In this document: piece by piece, positions 14,207-16,102 of the stretch | How the letters are laid out: every line of letters starts with the position of its first letter | Position numbering within the stretch: the stretch's first letter is position 1 | NCBI GenBank assembly: GCA_014379235.1 | Contig: JACMMD010000255.1 | Coordinates: 1-16,102 of the forward strand | Direction: 5' to 3' | Origin: Anaerolineae bacterium | GTDB taxonomy: Bacteria; Chloroflexota; Anaerolineae; Aggregatilineales; Phototrophicaceae | Length of the DNA: 16,102 bases | Program-made: the position numbers and the translations under genes | Notes under the pieces: generated by a model | What the model was told of the DNA's origin: nothing | Databases searched by the model: none | The model's input: the letters and a program-made list of their open reading frames with translations, nothing else

Positions 14207-15541
14207 TTAAGTCGCAGGCGCTACCTCGCTGAGGGTTTCACGCAGGCGCAGGGCCGCTTCGCTGGCCGCGGCAAGATCTTCGTCATCGGCTGCGACACGT
14301 AAGGCATCAAGGTGGGCGACGACAAGGGCAGCGTTGGCGTCGTCTAAGGCATGGACGATGCGATCCCAAACCCATTCAAGGGTGGTCACATCGCTGGTAA
14401 TGCCGCCTGCGTCATCGGCGGCTACGTCCACCAAAATTTGAGCCGCCCATAGATCAAACAGGGCGAAGTCAATCTCAACGACGGAGCGGTGGCGCAACTG
14501 GAAGTCGAGGCTGGCGCGGGCGACATGGATGGCTGATTGGCGGGATTCTAAGGTCTGACGGGCATCAACCGCACCGACGAGTTCGACCAGCGCCCAACTC
14601 ATGCGCGCATCGAGCATTCTGGGCAAGTTACTGGTCTGATAGGTATCCCATGCTGCGATCATCGTATGGAGGGTGGCCGATGCAGCGTTCCAGTCTTCAG
14701 ATTCGGCAGCAGCGAAGACAGCGTTTGCGCCGCTCAACAATGTTTCGAGTTCGGCGGGGGGCGGCATATTAAGGGCATCAACCGGTAGTGCCAAGGCGAG
14801 CGCTTCTAGCTCACCACGATTGCCGGTAAAAAACTCGCCGTAGCCGGGAGCAAAAATCTTGTCCTCGAGCGTTCCATCCATGTGCAGCTCCTCGGTGACG
14901 ATTGCGCCCTCGACAATCCCAAGCGGGCCGTGTACCGCCGCGCTAATGGACGTGACGGTGACTTCTTCAAAGACGAAACCGGGGCTGTTCTCCGGGCGAT
15001 ACACATCCCCCACTTGGGGATTGCCGGGCATAATCATCGCTGCGGGGCCGTCTCTACCTGCCAGCCAAGTCCCTTCGGTGCTGATTACGACTCCATCTTC
15101 ATAATCGAATACGTCCTCGCCCAAGTACCAGACAGATCCATCATCGGACTGGGCGTACCAGTCAATCGCCACTTCCTGGACGCGGTTATCGAGAAAAGCC
15201 ATGTATTGCGAGGCCAATACCTCGATCTGCTGACCATTCCACTCGATTATCCTCGTATCGGGCAACAGCGTTGTTTCGGTACGGAATGGCAGTCGATCAA
15301 CCGTACCAAAAAGGAGCACCCGACTGAGTGAGCTAATCGGGAAGAGCGGGTTGGTAATGTTGGTCGGGTTTGAAAACGACGGTGGTGTAAGATCAACCCG
15401 TGCGCTATCCGGCGCACAGCCTTCGCCACTGTCTGTACCGCAGGATTGAGCATCTTGTGCGATGGTCAGCCCGCCCGATGCGGTCAGCATCAGGAGCAGC
15501 ATCACCCCTATTAACCAATGTTTTTGCGTGTGATTGAGCAT
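14207..15541 (-). CDS. Secreted two-domain protein of unknown function
   Basis: This 444-residue exported protein starts at the ATG at 15541, with AAAGGA about 8 bases upstream. The signal peptide covers 1-28 (LTIA before Q29); there is no lipobox. Residues 55-245 form a beta-rich domain I recognise from uncharacterised secreted proteins of Actinobacteria and Chloroflexota: NPLFPIS (64-70), TETTLLPDTRII (88-99), then DWYAQSDDGSVWYLGEDVFD (127-146), STEGTWLAGRDGPAAMIMPG (154-173), VGDVYRPE (177-184). Residues about 262-444 are Ala-rich and predicted helical (ELETLLSGANAVFAAAES; WDRIVHALDDANAALVVAHL), like small helical bundles in secreted proteins. Cysteines 34 and 42 could form a disulfide. 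No catalytic residues are recognisable and no function is proposed. It is convergent with the PHP gene and downstream, on the minus strand, of a region full of palindromes. Confidence 0.83.
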   Translation of the reverse strand: MLNHTQKHWLIGVMLLLMLTASGGLTIAQDAQSCGTDSGEGCAPDSARVDLTPPSFSNPTNITNPLFPISSLSRVLLFGTVDRLPFRTETTLLPDTRIIEWNGQQIEVLASQYMAFLDNRVQEVAIDWYAQSDDGSVWYLGEDVFDYEDGVVISTEGTWLAGRDGPAAMIMPGNPQVGDVYRPENSPGFVFEEVTVTSISAAVHGPLGIVEGAIVTEELHMDGTLEDKIFAPGYGEFFTGNRGELEALALALPVDALNMPPPAELETLLSGANAVFAAAESEDWNAASATLHTMIAAWDTYQTSNLPRMLDARMSWALVELVGAVDARQTLESRQSAIHVARASLDFQLRHRSVVEIDFALFDLWAAQILVDVAADDAGGITSDVTTLEWVWDRIVHALDDANAALVVAHLDALRVAADDEDLAAASEAALRLRETLSEVAPAT

Positions 15542-15620
15542 GAGAAATATCCTTTGGGATCGGCATCGTTTTACGGATAGAGGTCAGAAAACGCTCTCAG
15601 TAACGATGTTCGCGGGGCAA

Positions 15621-15637
15621 GTTTAGGTGATGTTTAA
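15621..15637 (-). promoter_or_regulatory. Candidate response-regulator site upstream of the secreted protein gene
   Basis: GTTTAG (15621-15626) and GTTTAA (15632-15637) are near-identical hexamers with a period of 11 bases, one helical turn. This direct-repeat layout is typical of OmpR/PhoB-type response regulators. It lies about 80-95 bases upstream of the minus-strand start at 15541. No clear -35/-10 pair was found nearby. Confidence 0.28.
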
Positions 15638-15661
15638 GCGCTGAGGGGATGTGAAAGCAAA

Positions 15662-15687
15662 CCGGGGATTGAAATCCCCGGCTAGGA
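15662..15687 (+). repeat. Palindromic repeat, hairpin plus CTAG tail (copy 3)
   Basis: CCGGGGATT (15662-15670) and AATCCCCGG (15673-15681) pair around GA, followed by CTAGGA. Apart from the loop and one tail base it equals the copy at 14155. It is the first of four repeat units packed between the two minus-strand genes. Confidence 0.85.
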
Positions 15688-15700
15688 AACTATTGGAAAT

Positions 15701-15736
15701 AACCCCTCCCTAAATCCCCCCGCAAGCGGAGAGTGA
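15701..15736 (+). repeat. Dispersed repeat AACCCCTCCCTAAATCCC type (copy 2)
   Basis: AACCCCTCCCTAAATCC is identical to 14105-14121; the following CCCCGCAAGCGGAGAGTGAC differs from copy 1 by a 3-base deletion and a few substitutions. The relative order with the CTAG hairpin is reversed compared with 14105-14180. Confidence 0.8.
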
Positions 15737-15745
15737 CTTGAAGAA

Positions 15746-15769
15746 GGGCGCTTCACGAAGCGCCCCTAC
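15746..15769 (+). repeat. REP-like palindrome, GGGC..GCCC plus CTAC family (copy 3)
   Basis: GGGCGCTTC (15746-15754) and GAAGCGCCC (15757-15765) are perfect reverse complements around AC, with tail CTAC at 15766-15769. It is followed 14 bases later by copy 4 in the same orientation. Confidence 0.88.
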
Positions 15770-15783
15770 AGCTATATGGGATA

Positions 15784-15808
15784 GGGCAAGGCAGTGCCTT
15801 GCCCCTAC
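15784..15808 (+). repeat. REP-like palindrome, GGGC..GCCC plus CTAC family (copy 4)
   Basis: GGGCAAGGCA (15784-15793) and TGCCTTGCCC (15795-15804) are perfect reverse complements around G, with tail CTAC at 15805-15808. It lies just past the 3' end of the minus-strand TPR gene. Confidence 0.88.
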
Positions 15809-15820
15809 GAATATGATGGG

Positions 15821-16102
15821 CTATTGAGTGCCTTGTAAGCTGGCGAGACCTTCGATGGCGCGGCGGTTGTCGGGGTCAAGTTCCAGCGCTTGCTCAAAGG
15901 CGCTGATCGCTTCGGCGTTTTGCCCTAGCTGCATGTAGGCTTCGCCCAAAACACGGTACGACAGCGATCTACTGGGAGCGGCTTCGACGGCCTGTTGGGC
16001 GTAGGTCAGGGCCTCCTGCGTTTGGCCGGCCAACAGCAGCGTGTGAGAAAAGCGCCCGATGTAAAAGCCGTTCTGCGGTTCAAGTTGAACAGCTTGCTGA
16101 CA
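15821..16102 (-). CDS. Tetratricopeptide-repeat protein, 5' end outside the window
   Basis: The reading frame is open from the right edge to the TAG at 15823-15821, giving the last 93 residues of a TPR protein. An internal TTG at 16033 is not a credible start, because the frame continues upstream with TPR sequence (CQQAVQLEPQNGFYIGRFSH). Two complete 34-residue repeats are visible: from NGFYIGRFSHTLLLAGQTQEALTY to the EAAPS end, and from RSLSYRVLGEAYMQLGQNAE to the ELDPD end, each with the typical G/A/A/P positions. A partial helix (NRRAIEGLASLQGTQ) caps the C-terminus. TPRs mediate protein contacts; the N-terminal part, which would tell the role, is not in the window. It may be the upstream neighbour of the secreted-protein gene on the same strand, but 279 repeat-rich bases separate them. 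Confidence 0.9.
   Translation of the reverse strand, partial: CQQAVQLEPQNGFYIGRFSHTLLLAGQTQEALTYAQQAVEAAPSRSLSYRVLGEAYMQLGQNAEAISAFEQALELDPDNRRAIEGLASLQGTQ

Noticed and set aside
15746..15808. Paired hairpins considered as bidirectional terminators or a CRISPR-like array
   Set aside because: There are no T-runs, the stems differ, there is no constant repeat with spacers, and identical boundaries occur far away at 2024 and 5047; a REP-like family explains them better.

Overview
The window looks like chromosomal DNA of a moderately high-GC free-living heterotroph, most probably a Chloroflexota (Anaerolineae-like) bacterium. That placement is inference. It rests on periplasmic-type solute-binding proteins of the BMP and family-1 kinds, a split proline oxidation pathway, a CehA-like PHP protein, a secreted 'DWYAQ..DG.VWY.GE' protein and many short palindromic intergenic repeats. 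There is no rRNA, tRNA, CRISPR array, insertion sequence or transposase gene in view.

Layout, left to right. A 5' portion of a short-chain dehydrogenase (minus strand, running off the left edge) is divergent from a BMP-family binding protein and a Rieske oxygenase that starts at TTG (both plus). A promoter with a likely operator then drives an overlapping pair: a six-TM membrane protein and a small winged-helix regulator. A DoxX-like membrane protein follows, closed by the only convincing Rho-independent terminator (5000-5033). DNA polymerase IV (dinB) comes next. Three genes follow on the plus strand: L-glutamate gamma-semialdehyde dehydrogenase, an exported amidohydrolase with an N-terminal F5/8C-like domain, and proline dehydrogenase. 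The first and third are the two steps of proline to glutamate oxidation, so the exported hydrolase between them may supply proline from outside; this is a hypothesis. Next come an orphan family-1 binding protein and a CehA-like PHP metallohydrolase whose reading frame is cut by an in-frame TAA 52 codons before its apparent natural end. On the minus strand at the right are a secreted two-domain protein of unknown function and the 3' part of a TPR protein running off the right edge.

Intergenic spaces are unusually structured. At least three palindromic repeat families occur: GGGC..GCCC plus CTAC, hairpin plus CTAG, and a CCCTCC/GGAGAGGG type. A non-palindromic composite repeat sits directly after the stop codons of several plus-strand genes. 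The GGGC..GCCCCTAC family keeps its tail while its stems change with compensation, as REP elements do.

The observations most worth pursuing are the in-frame stop in the PHP gene with a repeat supplying its final stop, the REP-like family, the exported hydrolase inside the proline locus, and the shared signal-peptide junction (A, then Q, then D/E/R..) with no lipobox in all four exported proteins.
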